Source of the DNA: Chitinophagales bacterium
GTDB lineage: Bacteria > Bacteroidota > Bacteroidia > Chitinophagales > UBA10324
DNA length: 64,000 bases
NCBI GenBank assembly: GCA_013816805.1
Contig: JACDDS010000006.1
Coordinates: 1 to 64,000 of the forward strand
Reading direction: 5' to 3'
Shown here: positions 54,918 through 64,000 of the stretch, in pieces
Layout: every line of letters starts with the position of its first letter
Position numbering within the stretch: the stretch's first letter is position 1
The notes under the pieces: generated by a model
What the model saw: only the letters and a program-made list of their open reading frames with translations
Databases searched by the model: none
What the model was told of the DNA's origin: nothing
Translations under genes and position numbers: made by a program

Positions 54918-57680
54918 TTAAGGTCTCAGCTTAAAAATTTCATAGAGAAATGAAACATAATAGATTCCTCCAATGGATGATCCGCCTGGGTAATCCTGAT
55001 GGTAGTAGTTAAACAGATTAGACGCACCAATTTTTAAGGTTGTGTTTAATTTGGTAAAATGATAGCTGACCTCAGCATCTATTATATTGACAGCAGGCAG
55101 GCTATTATCGATATTGGTAATATCATTAAGATTATCCCAGCGGGCAATGGCATCTGTCCACCTCCAATTGATCATAAAGCCAATATTCCTGAAAGCATTT
55201 GTTTTACTAAGAGTAACATTGCTCTTTAAGGGCGGGGTGCGAAGACCCGGTAATAGCTTTTCCGGTGTAATGTTAGAACGTATAAAGGTTAAGTTACCAG
55301 AAAGAAGAAACCCCTTAGGAAATGCATATGAAACTGAGGCTTCTATTCCGTCAACATTTACTATATTAAATGCATTTGCAGGTATTACATAGGTTACATA
55401 ATTAGATGCATAGATCGCATAGGCAGCGCTGGTTATTGAATCATTTTCAGGACCGCCAACCCCGGGTTTAATAAGCTTCACCTGGCTGATAAGATTGGTA
55501 TATTTGTTATGGAAATAATCTATATCCGTATATAATTTTCCATTGTTCCAAAGACGCTGATAACCTAATTCGAACGTTTGAATTTTTTCCGGCTTAATAT
55601 AGCCATAGGGCGCCGCCATGAGCAACTCTTTGTATTTACTTATTGCAGAATCTAATAAGCCCGGATTTCTCAGCAAATAATTGCGTACGGTATCAGAAAA
55701 AAGAGATTGTGATTCATAGGTGAAGGAATGATAGTGAACCTGGTAAGGTGCATCAACCATTGGTAATCCGCCTAACAAGTGCTGAGGACCAAGATCAATG
55801 TCATTGTATAAATCCTGAGGACCCGGCAAGCGAAAGCCAGTTTGAAACGAGGCACGGATATAATTTTCATCATCGGGATGAAATACGGCTGCAAGCCGGG
55901 GCGACCATACACCTTTATAAATATCAATTTTATCAAGACGAAGCGACGCTAATAGCTTTAACCGGTCACGGAAAATTTTTTTTGTTGCCTGTGCATACAC
56001 GGCATATTGATTAAAGAAAATAGGATGCCCCGGGGTATCAATAAAAATACTTGAATCAGATTTAAGATTGGATATCGAATAGTCTGCACCTGCGATTAAA
56101 CTTACACTTTTTATCAGCTGACTAAAATTGTATTCGCCCTGAAAATAATAACGTGATGAATGATCAATCACCTTTGATCCTTTTCCAAAAGGAAGAGCTT
56201 TTAAACTATCCTTAACGTGGTCAAAAGCTAAAGTGCCAGGAACTAAACGGCCGATATCAGCATAATCACGCGCTGCTTCAAAATCATTTTCGGCAACATT
56301 TTCAATCAATCCTGAATAGGCTTTTCTAAAATCAGAAAACCAAGATTTGTTTTGCTTCCATCGGTTATTAATTATTAAAGCTAAATATTTTGAGTTGTAG
56401 GTATCTCCCAAATCATCAGCTGCTATAGATCCCCGAACGAAAAAGTTATCTCCGGAAAGCTCCAGCTTATTCGAATACAACTTTATATTTTTCAAATCAA
56501 ATTGATTGTTAAACCTAACTGTAGCCTGAGCAAAGCTAAAGGCATCCGATAGTTGTAACGTATTCGTAAGTTTATAATTAACCGAGCCATTTACTTTAAA
56601 TGAATAGGAAGTATTATCCATTAAATCCTTAATATAATAACCGGTGCGGGAAACATACACACTATTCACTGCGAGAGGAAGAGGAGCAACTACTTCATCT
56701 CCATAGATATTTACTGCATCTCTGCCGGGGTCATTTGCCCCCCGGTTTGCCAGTGAAACATGATAGTCCAGATCAGAAGAATCTGTAACTACCCAATCAC
56801 TTCCTTTAATATATCCAAGATTTACTTTAAAGCCAAGGTGCTTGTTAATGGCTTGGGCATATCGCAATTGCATATCTGTATACCATGCTGCGCTTGTAGA
56901 AGTGTTTCCTAAGCGGTTTATACCATTTTTAATTTGAACTGAAAGCCCTGGATATGAAAACGGATCTTTAGTACTTATATAAATCAATCCATTAAAGGCA
57001 TTTGCACCATAGAGAGCCGAAGCCGCTCCGGGAATTAATTCGACTCTTTCAACATCTAAATCTGTTGGTCCAAGAACATTACCCAAAGGCCATCCTAATC
57101 CTATTAATGAATTATTGATTCCATCCACCAATTGAACCATTCTTAAATTTGCACTATTGTTAAATCCCCTCGTATTTATTGTTTTATACAATATTGAATT
57201 GGTAAGAATATCCACACCCTTATAATTTGAAAGGGCAGTATAGAAATTTTCTGATGCCGTTAATCTTATAGCAATGGGATCAAGTTTTAGAATGGAAACA
57301 GGGGATTCCAAAATCCGCTCATTAATCCGGGATGCTGTTACCACTACTTCATTTGCAATTAATTGATTGCTTTTAAGTCTAATTTCAAGATAAGTAGTGA
57401 AGGAATCAATTTTTACTTTTGATGATTCATAACCTATATAGCTGATATACAGATTAAGCGAATCTTTAATGGGTGACAGGATGAGCTGGAACTGGCCTCT
57501 ATTATCGGTAATAGTACCCATAGTGTTATCTTTAGCTAAAACAGTAGCGCCTGGCAGTAATTCATTGGTTGCATCATCTCTGATTTCACCATTAACCAAT
57601 ACATCCGGCGATTGTCCTGAACAAGTAAAGCAAATTGAATAGTATGAGAAGATAAGAGCTGAAACTGCTTTTAAATTCAT
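54918..57680 (-). CDS. TonB-dependent outer-membrane receptor
   Basis: 920 residues with a signal peptide (about 1-24). A CarboxypepD_reg-like N-terminal domain (NGEIRDDATNELLPGATVLA) is followed by the plug (VVVTASRINERILESPVSIL, VELIPGAASALYGANAFNGL) and a beta-barrel ending LFNYYHQDYPGG and YVSFLYEIFKLRP. It imports a large or scarce nutrient using TonB energy. It has no SusD-like partner and follows the sulfatase gene by 164 bases on the same strand. Confidence 0.93.
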   Translation of the reverse strand: MNLKAVSALIFSYYSICFTCSGQSPDVLVNGEIRDDATNELLPGATVLAKDNTMGTITDNRGQFQLILSPIKDSLNLYISYIGYESSKVKIDSFTTYLEIRLKSNQLIANEVVVTASRINERILESPVSILKLDPIAIRLTASENFYTALSNYKGVDILTNSILYKTINTRGFNNSANLRMVQLVDGINNSLIGLGWPLGNVLGPTDLDVERVELIPGAASALYGANAFNGLIYISTKDPFSYPGLSVQIKNGINRLGNTSTSAAWYTDMQLRYAQAINKHLGFKVNLGYIKGSDWVVTDSSDLDYHVSLANRGANDPGRDAVNIYGDEVVAPLPLAVNSVYVSRTGYYIKDLMDNTSYSFKVNGSVNYKLTNTLQLSDAFSFAQATVRFNNQFDLKNIKLYSNKLELSGDNFFVRGSIAADDLGDTYNSKYLALIINNRWKQNKSWFSDFRKAYSGLIENVAENDFEAARDYADIGRLVPGTLAFDHVKDSLKALPFGKGSKVIDHSSRYYFQGEYNFSQLIKSVSLIAGADYSISNLKSDSSIFIDTPGHPIFFNQYAVYAQATKKIFRDRLKLLASLRLDKIDIYKGVWSPRLAAVFHPDDENYIRASFQTGFRLPGPQDLYNDIDLGPQHLLGGLPMVDAPYQVHYHSFTYESQSLFSDTVRNYLLRNPGLLDSAISKYKELLMAAPYGYIKPEKIQTFELGYQRLWNNGKLYTDIDYFHNKYTNLISQVKLIKPGVGGPENDSITSAAYAIYASNYVTYVIPANAFNIVNVDGIEASVSYAFPKGFLLSGNLTFIRSNITPEKLLPGLRTPPLKSNVTLSKTNAFRNIGFMINWRWTDAIARWDNLNDITNIDNSLPAVNIIDAEVSYHFTKLNTTLKIGASNLFNYYHQDYPGGSSIGGIYYVSFLYEIFKLRP

Positions 57681-57844
57681 TTGTAACGATGGTTCGTAAT
57701 CCGAAAGAAGAATTAGCTAAGAGCGCCAATGGATCTTTTTCTTCTGATGAAATATAAGAATAGTTGATCGAAATTTTATATCTTTTTTTTAAAGATTTCT
57801 TACCATCTGTTTAAGATAATTAAAACATATTCTAATTCATCAGG

Positions 57845-60163
57845 CTATTTTAAATCTATTGTCACTGTTTTTATGGTCCCATTATATGGAAATGGTGCAT
57901 TATATATTTCGTTGCAAACGGAGGTTCCATAATCAATACCTACATCCAGGGTTTCGAGGCTAAATCGTCTTGAAACTGTTTTTTCAATTCTTCCCTCAGC
58001 CTCTTTCTTTGAATTAATATACAGTATTCCGCTTCCACCGGCATCAGGTTTACCACCATCCCATATGAATTGAAATCGTATAGTTACATCGCCAGTCGGA
58101 AGTTTCCCGGAAGACGCAATCATATATACATTTTCACCAAACCAATTATAAATAAAAATTGCCTTGCCGTTTTTTACAATCAATGACCAGCCAGCACTAT
58201 TACCACCCTGGGTTATGATAACGCCTTCTGCATCTTTTTGAGGGATGATTATATCTGCCCTTATTTCATATGACTTCATCTTAATGTTGGCTGCAATACC
58301 TTCAGGAATCCTGGTGGATGTGTTATAGTATATAAATGTTTTGCGACCGGCATTAAGATTGGGGCGAAATGTAGTATTCCCTCTTTCCCCAGTGCGATCA
58401 TCAAGGGGTAGTACATTGTATTTTAGCGCTTCTTCCCAAAATAAATTCTTTAATTCTTTAAGCTTGACTGAATCTTTCGCTGCAAGAGTTATTGCTTGTG
58501 AATAATCCTCATCTAAATTATACAGTTCCCATTCATCTTTGTTAAAATTTTGTGCAGTGCTTGAACTATGCATCCATGGTACGCGGTTGTGACGGGTACA
58601 AGCGAACCAGCCATCTTTATATAAACCGCGGCACATAAACATCTCGAAATATTGAATGTGATGTTCTGAAGGAGCATCAGGCTTATCAAAAGTATACAGC
58701 ATGCTGACCCCTTCAATAGGTTTTTGTGTAACACCATTTATTACAGTTGGTGCAGGTATCTGGGTTGCATCCAATATTGTAGGAGCAATATCGATCAAAT
58801 GGTGAAATTGAGATCTTATTTGACCGGTGTCCTTTATACGGTTGGGCCATGAGATTACCATGCCATTCCGAATACCTCCGAGATGTGAGGCGATCTGTTT
58901 TCCCCATTGGAAGGGAGTATTCATAGCCCATGCCCATGCTACCGGATAGTTTGGTGCAGTTTCAGGTGTACCGATTTTATTTAACCATTTTAAGTTATTT
59001 TCAATGTTTTCCGGATAACCGTTTAATCCTTTAAATTCATTACATGTACCGTACAAACTCCCTTCAAGGCTTGCACCATTATCACCCATGATATAGATAA
59101 CCAGTGTATTGTTCAATTGATTTAGCTTTTTTAGCTCATCTATTAGGCGTCCTGTCGGAGCATCGGCATATTCCAGATAACCGGCGTAATTCTCCATAAA
59201 TTTCTCATAAAGTTTTTTCGCTTCCGTGGATTGCTCCTCCCAGGAAGGAATTTCCATGGGCCGGGGAGTAAGCAATGCATCGTTAGGAATAATGTGAAGT
59301 TGCTTTTGATGTTCAAATGTGATCTCTCTTAATTTATCCCAGCCCATATTGAATTCGCCTTTATATTTATCACGGTACTCCGGTAATGGCTGGTGAGGCG
59401 CATGAGTGGCGCCTGGAGCGAAGTATAAATAAAACGGCTTATCCGGAGCAGCTGCCTTTTGTTGTTCCATAAAATTGACCGCTTTATCGGTCATATCCGT
59501 CATAAAATTATAAGCCTGTGCCGGACTTGAGGAAGTAATAACGGGCACTGTGTTCTCATAGATTGAAGGAAACCATTGGTTGGTTTCTCCTCCTTGAAAT
59601 CCATAAAAATATTCAAAACCCATGTAGGTTGGCCAATGGTCAAAAGGCCCAATGACACTTATTTCATTATCGGGGGTGTTATGCCATTTTCCAAAAGCTG
59701 CTGTGCTATAACCATTATCGCGCAGTATTTCCGCTGTAAGAGCTGTTTCCTTTGGAATTATTCCCGTATAGCCGGGGAATCCAGTTCCAAATTCCGTAAT
59801 TACACCAGTTCCTGCAGAATGATGGTTGCGACCGGTTAAAAGTGCAGCACGGGATGGTGAACATAGAGCTGTAGTATGAAATTGATTGTAGAGTAATCCA
59901 TTTCTTGCAAGCCAGTCACATGTCGGGGTGTTTACCGGGCCTCCAAATGTACTTGATGCACCAAATCCAACATCATCCAGCATTATTATTAAAATATTTG
60001 GATTGCCTTTGCGGGCTTTTATTGGTTGTGGATAGTCTGCTTTAGAATCTAAATAGGTATCACCTAACTGAGGATTTGTTTTTGGAACAACCGGCAATGT
60101 TTGCTGAGTAAATCCGCAAAACCAAAACATAGCTAATCCAGTTGTAAAAAATATTGTCTTCAT
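57845..60163 (-). CDS. Secreted sulfatase (Cys-type)
   Basis: 772 residues with a signal peptide (about 1-20). The sulfatase motif is CSPSRAALLTGRNHH, with Cys101 the residue to be changed to formylglycine; Asp63 and Asp64 in IMLDDVGFG bind the metal, and MGDNGAS is the second metal site. After about 560 residues of sulfatase fold, ~190 residues form a beta-rich extension (KSYEIRADIIIPQKDAEG onward). It would remove sulfate from a sulfated sugar or aryl ester. No formylglycine-generating enzyme is in the window. Confidence 0.93.
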   Translation of the reverse strand: MKTIFFTTGLAMFWFCGFTQQTLPVVPKTNPQLGDTYLDSKADYPQPIKARKGNPNILIIMLDDVGFGASSTFGGPVNTPTCDWLARNGLLYNQFHTTALCSPSRAALLTGRNHHSAGTGVITEFGTGFPGYTGIIPKETALTAEILRDNGYSTAAFGKWHNTPDNEISVIGPFDHWPTYMGFEYFYGFQGGETNQWFPSIYENTVPVITSSSPAQAYNFMTDMTDKAVNFMEQQKAAAPDKPFYLYFAPGATHAPHQPLPEYRDKYKGEFNMGWDKLREITFEHQKQLHIIPNDALLTPRPMEIPSWEEQSTEAKKLYEKFMENYAGYLEYADAPTGRLIDELKKLNQLNNTLVIYIMGDNGASLEGSLYGTCNEFKGLNGYPENIENNLKWLNKIGTPETAPNYPVAWAWAMNTPFQWGKQIASHLGGIRNGMVISWPNRIKDTGQIRSQFHHLIDIAPTILDATQIPAPTVINGVTQKPIEGVSMLYTFDKPDAPSEHHIQYFEMFMCRGLYKDGWFACTRHNRVPWMHSSSTAQNFNKDEWELYNLDEDYSQAITLAAKDSVKLKELKNLFWEEALKYNVLPLDDRTGERGNTTFRPNLNAGRKTFIYYNTSTRIPEGIAANIKMKSYEIRADIIIPQKDAEGVIITQGGNSAGWSLIVKNGKAIFIYNWFGENVYMIASSGKLPTGDVTIRFQFIWDGGKPDAGGSGILYINSKKEAEGRIEKTVSRRFSLETLDVGIDYGTSVCNEIYNAPFPYNGTIKTVTIDLK

Positions 60164-60346
60164 AAAAACTGGTTAGAATAACTTATCGAAGATTATTTAT
60201 CTTATTAAATATAGAATTTATATAAATATCACATAAATATCAACACTTTTGATGTAGCAATGCAGAGGCCGTGATTATAATGAGGTATTGCTTAGTCTAT
60301 AGGCAAACAATTGTGACTGCTAAGAGAGATAAACATTTTTTTCTTC

Positions 60347-60377
60347 TTGGTAATTTAAAATAGTTCTCTTAATTTTG
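60347..60377 (+). promoter_or_regulatory. rplA operon promoter (Bacteroidota type)
   Basis: TTG at 60347-60349, a 20-base spacer and TAATTTTG at 60370-60377 fit TTG / TAnnTTTG closely. It would start the transcript about 35 bases before rplA and so confirms that rplA, not an upstream rplK, leads this operon. Confidence 0.75.
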
Positions 60378-60420
60378 CCTTCCGTTTTTCATCTCCTCAC
60401 TTATTATACCAATATTTTTA

Positions 60421-61113
60421 GTGTATATAACCAAGAAACGCAAACAGGCCAATACGAAGGTTAAATTTGGCATGGCCTACACCTTGCAGGATGCATCATC
60501 GCTGATCAAGGAAGTTTCAACACCTAAATTTGATGCATCTATTGACCTACACATTCGCCTTGGTGTAGATCCGAGAAAGGCTGATCAGGCAATTCGCGGT
60601 GTTGCAAACCTGCCCCATGGCACAGGTAAAACAAAACGGGTACTTGTGTTATGTAACCCGGATAAGGAAGCTGAAGCAAGGGAATCCGGGGCCGATTATT
60701 TTGGTTTACAGGAATACGTTGAAAAAATTGAAAAGGGCTGGACGGAAGTAGATGTCATTATCGCTACTCCCAGCGTAATGCCGAAGATTGCGAGGCTGGG
60801 AAAGATCTTAGGCCCGCGTAATCTGATGCCAAATCCCAAGTCGGGTACTGTTACAGATAATGTGGCAGACGCTGTTAAGGAGGTGAAAGGAGGAAAGATT
60901 GCTTTCCGGGTTGACAAACAGGGAATTATTCATGCCTCTGTAGGCCGTGTTTCTTTTCCAAAAGAAAAGATTCTGGAAAATGCCAATGAGTTAATTCATA
61001 CAGTAATCAAAATGAAACCATCTTCAGCAAAGGGCATTTACTTGAAGAGTATTACTATGGCAAGCACAATGAGTCCCGGAATTTCTATTGATACCAAACC
61101 GCTAATCAGCTAA
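60421..61113 (+). CDS. rplA: Ribosomal protein L1
   Basis: 230 residues. The start used is GTG (reading [12 protein letters not shown]), matching the L1 N terminus; no ATG fits. Family motifs: [43 protein letters not shown] and [16 protein letters not shown]1 forms the L1 stalk of the large subunit and often controls its own operon. rplK, which normally precedes it, is absent; the sulfatase gene lies divergently upstream. Confidence 0.97.
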   Translation: MYITKKRKQANTKVKFGMAYTLQDASSLIKEVSTPKFDASIDLHIRLGVDPRKADQAIRGVANLPHGTGKTKRVLVLCNPDKEAEARESGADYFGLQEYVEKIEKGWTEVDVIIATPSVMPKIARLGKILGPRNLMPNPKSGTVTDNVADAVKEVKGGKIAFRVDKQGIIHASVGRVSFPKEKILENANELIHTVIKMKPSSAKGIYLKSITMASTMSPGISIDTKPLIS

Positions 61114-61116
61114 TTC

Positions 61117-61635
61117 ATGGAAAAAGCAGGAAAAAAGGAAGCCATTGATGCACTGACGCAAAGATTTTCCAGGGCTACTAATTTTTATATAGCCGATGCA
61201 TCGAATCTGACTGTGGCGGAGATTAACAGGCTGCGGCGCATTTGCTATCGCGAAAAGGTAGAATTTCGCGTCGCCAAAAATACACTGATCAAAAAAGCGC
61301 TTCAGCAAGTTGGGAATGGATATGAAGAGTTGTTCAATTCGTTGAATGGACCAACTTCATTAATGTTTAGTGATACGGCAAATGTACCTGCAAAAGTTAT
61401 TAAAGAATTCAGAAAAGGGAACCAGAAGCCCATTTTAAAGGCAGCATATATTGATTCTGCTATTTTTATTGGAGATAACACACTTGATGACCTTTTTAAT
61501 CTTAAATCTAAAAATGAACTGATCGGAGGGATACTGGCCATGCTTCAATCTCCTGCAAAGAATATAATAAGTGCTTTGCAAAGTGGTGGCAGCAATCTTA
61601 GCGGCATACTGAAAACATTAAGCAATAAGGAATAA
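61117..61635 (+). CDS. rplJ: Ribosomal protein L10
   Basis: 172 residues, with NFYIADASNLTVAEINRLRR and FRVAKNTLIKKALQ of L10, which anchors L7/L12 to the ribosome. It starts 3 bases after rplA, so the two are probably coupled. Confidence 0.96.
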   Translation: MEKAGKKEAIDALTQRFSRATNFYIADASNLTVAEINRLRRICYREKVEFRVAKNTLIKKALQQVGNGYEELFNSLNGPTSLMFSDTANVPAKVIKEFRKGNQKPILKAAYIDSAIFIGDNTLDDLFNLKSKNELIGGILAMLQSPAKNIISALQSGGSNLSGILKTLSNKE

Positions 61636-61752
61636 TAATTGATCAATATATCTGTCGCAAGGGATTACTTCCGTCCCTCAGCTGAACAGGAACTTCCCGG
61701 AGGATTTTCCGGTATCATGTAAACAATTTTTCATCCCATAAATAAATTTAAA

Positions 61753-62130
61753 ATGGCGGACTTAAAAACATTTGCTGAACAATTAGTAAACCTGACAGTA
61801 AAAGAGGTTAGCGAATTAGCTCAGATTTTAAAATCAGATTACGGTATTGAGCCTGCAGCTGCAGCTCCTGTAATGGCTGCTGGCGGTGGTGGGGCACAGG
61901 CTCCGGTTGTTGAAGAAAAAACAGCTTTTGATGTAATTTTAAAAGCTGCAGGTGGTCAAAAATTAACAGTTGTAAAAGTTGTTAAAGACTTAACAGGTCT
62001 TGGCTTAAAAGAGGCGAAAGATTTGGTAGATGGTGCTCCTAAGCCCGTTAAAGAAGGTGTATCAAAAGAGGAAGCAGAATCAATCAAAACCAAGCTTACT
62101 GAAGCTGGAGCTGAAGTTGAAGTCAAATAA
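61753..62130 (+). CDS. rplL: Ribosomal protein L7/L12
   Basis: 125 residues: N-terminal helices ([17 protein letters not shown]), an Ala/Gly hinge ([16 protein letters not shown]) and the C-terminal domain [20 protein letters not shown] with [20 protein letters not shown], which contacts translation factors. It lies 117 bases after rplJ. Confidence 0.97.
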   Translation: MADLKTFAEQLVNLTVKEVSELAQILKSDYGIEPAAAAPVMAAGGGGAQAPVVEEKTAFDVILKAAGGQKLTVVKVVKDLTGLGLKEAKDLVDGAPKPVKEGVSKEEAESIKTKLTEAGAEVEVK

Positions 62131-62154
62131 ACTATTATTTCGATTTTAGATTCG

Positions 62155-62189
62155 GTGCTATTCTTTAAGTAGCACTCAACTCCTTTTTT
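62155..62189 (+). promoter_or_regulatory. Possible rplL-rpoB attenuator hairpin
   Basis: GTGCTA (62155-62160) and TAGCAC (62170-62175) can pair, followed by a T-rich run, between rplL and rpoB. In other bacteria this gap holds a partial terminator or processing site that lowers rpoB expression. The stem is only 6 bp, so this is weak. Confidence 0.35.
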
Positions 62190-62209
62190 AACAAGGCTCA
62201 AATTAACAA

Positions 62210-64000
62210 ATGGCATCAAAAACCAGCGAAAGAGTAAATTTTAGCAAAACACCCATCAAGCTTGAATACCCGGATCTTCTTGGGATTCAACTTCAATCTT
62301 TTAAAGATTTTTTTCAACTTGAAACCACCCCGGAAAACAGAAAAAACGAAGGACTTTATCGTGTATTCACTGAAAATTTTCCCATCAGTGATGCTCGGAA
62401 TATTTTTGTTTTGGAATTTCTGGATTACTTTGTAGATCCTCCCCGATATACGATCGAGGAGTGTATTGAGCGTGGTTTGACGCATAGCGTTCCCTTAAAG
62501 GCTAAGTTGCGCTTATCCTGTAACGATCCTGAGCATATTGATTTTCAAACAATAGTGCAGGATGTATTCCTTGGAAATATTCCTTATATGACGCCAAAAG
62601 GCACCTTTTTAATAAATGGTGCTGAACGGGTGGTCGTTTCTCAATTGCACAGAAGCCCGGGAGTATTTTTCGGGCAATCGCTGCATCCGAACGGAACAAA
62701 AATTTATTCGGCTCGTGTAATCCCTTTTAAGGGTGCGTGGATGGAGTTTGCGACTGACATCAATAATGTGATGTACGCTTATATTGACCGTAAGAAAAAA
62801 TTTCCGGTTACTACCCTGCTTCGCGCCATTGGATGGGATACAGATAAAGATATTCTGGAACTATTCGAATTATCAGACGAAATTCCTGCTACCAGAGACT
62901 CTTTGAAAAAAGCAGTTGGCAGAAAGCTTGCTGCCCGTGTTTTAAGGAGCTGGAATGAGGATTTTGTGGATGAAGATACCGGAGAAGTGGTAACTATTAC
63001 AAGGAACGAAGTGGTACTGGAACGGGATACCTTGTTAACAGAAAAAAACCTTGAAGAAATTCTGGAGACGGGTGTCGATACGGTTATTCTTCAAAAAGAT
63101 TCAGTAGCCGCCGATTATTCTATTATCTATAATACCCTTCAAAAAGATACATCTAACTCGGAGCTTGAGGCCGTTCAATATATCTACAGGCAATTAAGGG
63201 GCGCAGATGCTCCGGATGATGAAACGGCACGTGGAATTATTGAAAAATTGTTCTTTTCTGATAAGCGCTATGATCTTGGCGAAGTAGGGCGCTATAAGAT
63301 AAATCAAAAATTAAAGCAGGATTATGAGCTGGATAAGAAAGTTCTTACCAAAGAAGATATTATCCGCATTGTAAAATATCTTGTTCAGTTAGTGAATGAA
63401 AAGGCTGAAGTAGATGATATTGATCACCTCAGTAATCGTCGTGTTAGAACGGTAGGTGAGCAATTATATGCACAATTCGGAGTAGGCCTAGCCCGTATGG
63501 CGCGTACCATTAGAGAGCGAATGAATGTTAGGGATAATGAAGTATTTACTCCTATTGATTTAATTAACGCCCGCACCCTTTCATCAGTAATTAATTCTTT
63601 TTTTGGCACTTCCCAGTTATCTCAGTTCCTCGATCAAACAAATCCATTAGCTGAGATTACACACAAGAGGAGAATTTCTGCTCTTGGCCCCGGAGGTTTA
63701 TCCAGGGAACGCGCTGGGTTTGAAGTGCGTGATGTCCACTATTCACATTATGGTCGCTTGTGTACTATTGAAACTCCTGAAGGTCCTAACATTGGTCTTA
63801 TTTCAACACTTTGTGTACATGCAAAGATCAATCCCATGGGTTTCATTGAAACACCCTATCTGAAGGTTACAGAAGGAAAGGTGGAGATGAAGAAAAAAGC
63901 CATTTATCTTTCTGCTGATGAAGAGGATGACCGGATTATTGCCCAGGCTAATGTTCCCATTAATGAAAAAGGAGAGTTCACTATAGATCGTATCAAAAGC
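62210..64000 (+). CDS. rpoB: RNA polymerase beta subunit, 3' partial
   Basis: 597 codons are present before the window ends, with no stop. The start [20 protein letters not shown] is typical of Bacteroidota Rpo[19 protein letters not shown] and the rifampicin-pocket region [20 protein letters not shown], followed by [11 protein letters not shown], are intact. Position 522 (E. coli numbering) is Ala, as is common in the phylum, and His526 and Ser531 equivalents are unchanged. It follows rplL by 79 bases. Confidence 0.98.
   Translation, partial: MASKTSERVNFSKTPIKLEYPDLLGIQLQSFKDFFQLETTPENRKNEGLYRVFTENFPISDARNIFVLEFLDYFVDPPRYTIEECIERGLTHSVPLKAKLRLSCNDPEHIDFQTIVQDVFLGNIPYMTPKGTFLINGAERVVVSQLHRSPGVFFGQSLHPNGTKIYSARVIPFKGAWMEFATDINNVMYAYIDRKKKFPVTTLLRAIGWDTDKDILELFELSDEIPATRDSLKKAVGRKLAARVLRSWNEDFVDEDTGEVVTITRNEVVLERDTLLTEKNLEEILETGVDTVILQKDSVAADYSIIYNTLQKDTSNSELEAVQYIYRQLRGADAPDDETARGIIEKLFFSDKRYDLGEVGRYKINQKLKQDYELDKKVLTKEDIIRIVKYLVQLVNEKAEVDDIDHLSNRRVRTVGEQLYAQFGVGLARMARTIRERMNVRDNEVFTPIDLINARTLSSVINSFFGTSQLSQFLDQTNPLAEITHKRRISALGPGGLSRERAGFEVRDVHYSHYGRLCTIETPEGPNIGLISTLCVHAKINPMGFIETPYLKVTEGKVEMKKKAIYLSADEEDDRIIAQANVPINEKGEFTIDRIKS

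Noticed and set aside
54918-60163. SusCD-type polysaccharide utilisation locus
   Set aside because: No SusD-like gene, glycoside hydrolase or sensor-regulator is nearby.
1-64000. CRISPR arrays, insertion sequences, prophage
   Set aside because: No regular spacer-repeat series, transposase, integrase or phage structural gene was seen.

Overview
The window is a chromosomal stretch of a Bacteroidota bacterium, of the Chitinophaga/Sphingobacteria/Saprospira side rather than Bacteroides proper. This rests on several independent signs: cargo proteins with C-terminal type IX secretion (T9SS) sorting domains, a PorP/SprF protein, GWxTD, HU-CCDC81, DUF3822, DUF1015 and WbqC family genes, a long-form PurC, low G+C, and promoters of the Bacteroidota type (TTG, about 19-20 bases, TAnnTTTG). 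No transposase, integrase, CRISPR array, phage gene or replication origin was found.

Layout. 1-6.6 kb holds the end of a repeat-containing T9SS cargo protein, a PorP/SprF protein, and a minus-strand run (HU-like protein, LutA-like Fe-S protein, family 2 glycosyltransferase, GWxTD protein) facing a WbqC-like gene. 6.6-9.4 kb carries purC, serC, tRNA-Asn and a decayed tRNA relic. 9.4-14.7 kb is a plus-strand block: VWA protein, MoxR/chelatase-type AAA ATPase, dxr (no normal start codon) and rseP, followed by tRNA-Leu. 14.9-20.4 kb has a radical SAM protein of unknown role, an agmatinase/arginase-family enzyme and ccmE-ccmF. 20.5-26.5 kb is a minus-strand accessory stretch: FAD/Rieske oxidoreductase, cation diffusion facilitator, small lipoprotein, a release-factor-like (baeRF) fusion protein, and a DUF2652 gene broken by three frameshifts. 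26.8-35.6 kb has an AlkB-like dioxygenase, a T9SS cargo protein, split proton-translocating transhydrogenase (pntAA-pntAB-pntB), coaD, rsmD, DUF3822 and a thioredoxin-fold protein. 35.6-44.1 kb holds Hpt and LytTR signalling proteins, ubiX, an acyl-CoA carboxylase beta subunit, YebC, a Rieske oxygenase, a membrane glycosyltransferase and a GAF-PP2C phosphatase.

44.1-49.3 kb is a surface-polysaccharide locus (flippase, chain-length regulator, polymerase/ligase and a divergent GT4). 49.3-54.8 kb holds a cystathionine gamma-synthase/lyase-type enzyme, small membrane and regulatory proteins (including a receiver domain tethered by a C-terminal membrane helix), and serA with DUF1015. 54.9-60.2 kb pairs a secreted sulfatase with a TonB-dependent receptor. 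60.4-64 kb is rplA-rplJ-rplL-rpoB, with rpoB running off the window and no rplK in front of rplA.

Most genes are ordinary Bacteroidota housekeeping and envelope genes. No clear-cut new multi-gene system is visible. The points most worth a second look are the baeRF fusion and its neighbours, the dxr start, the frameshifted DUF2652 gene, the membrane-tethered receiver, the radical SAM protein with a long unknown N-terminal region, and the hairpins in otherwise empty intergenic DNA.
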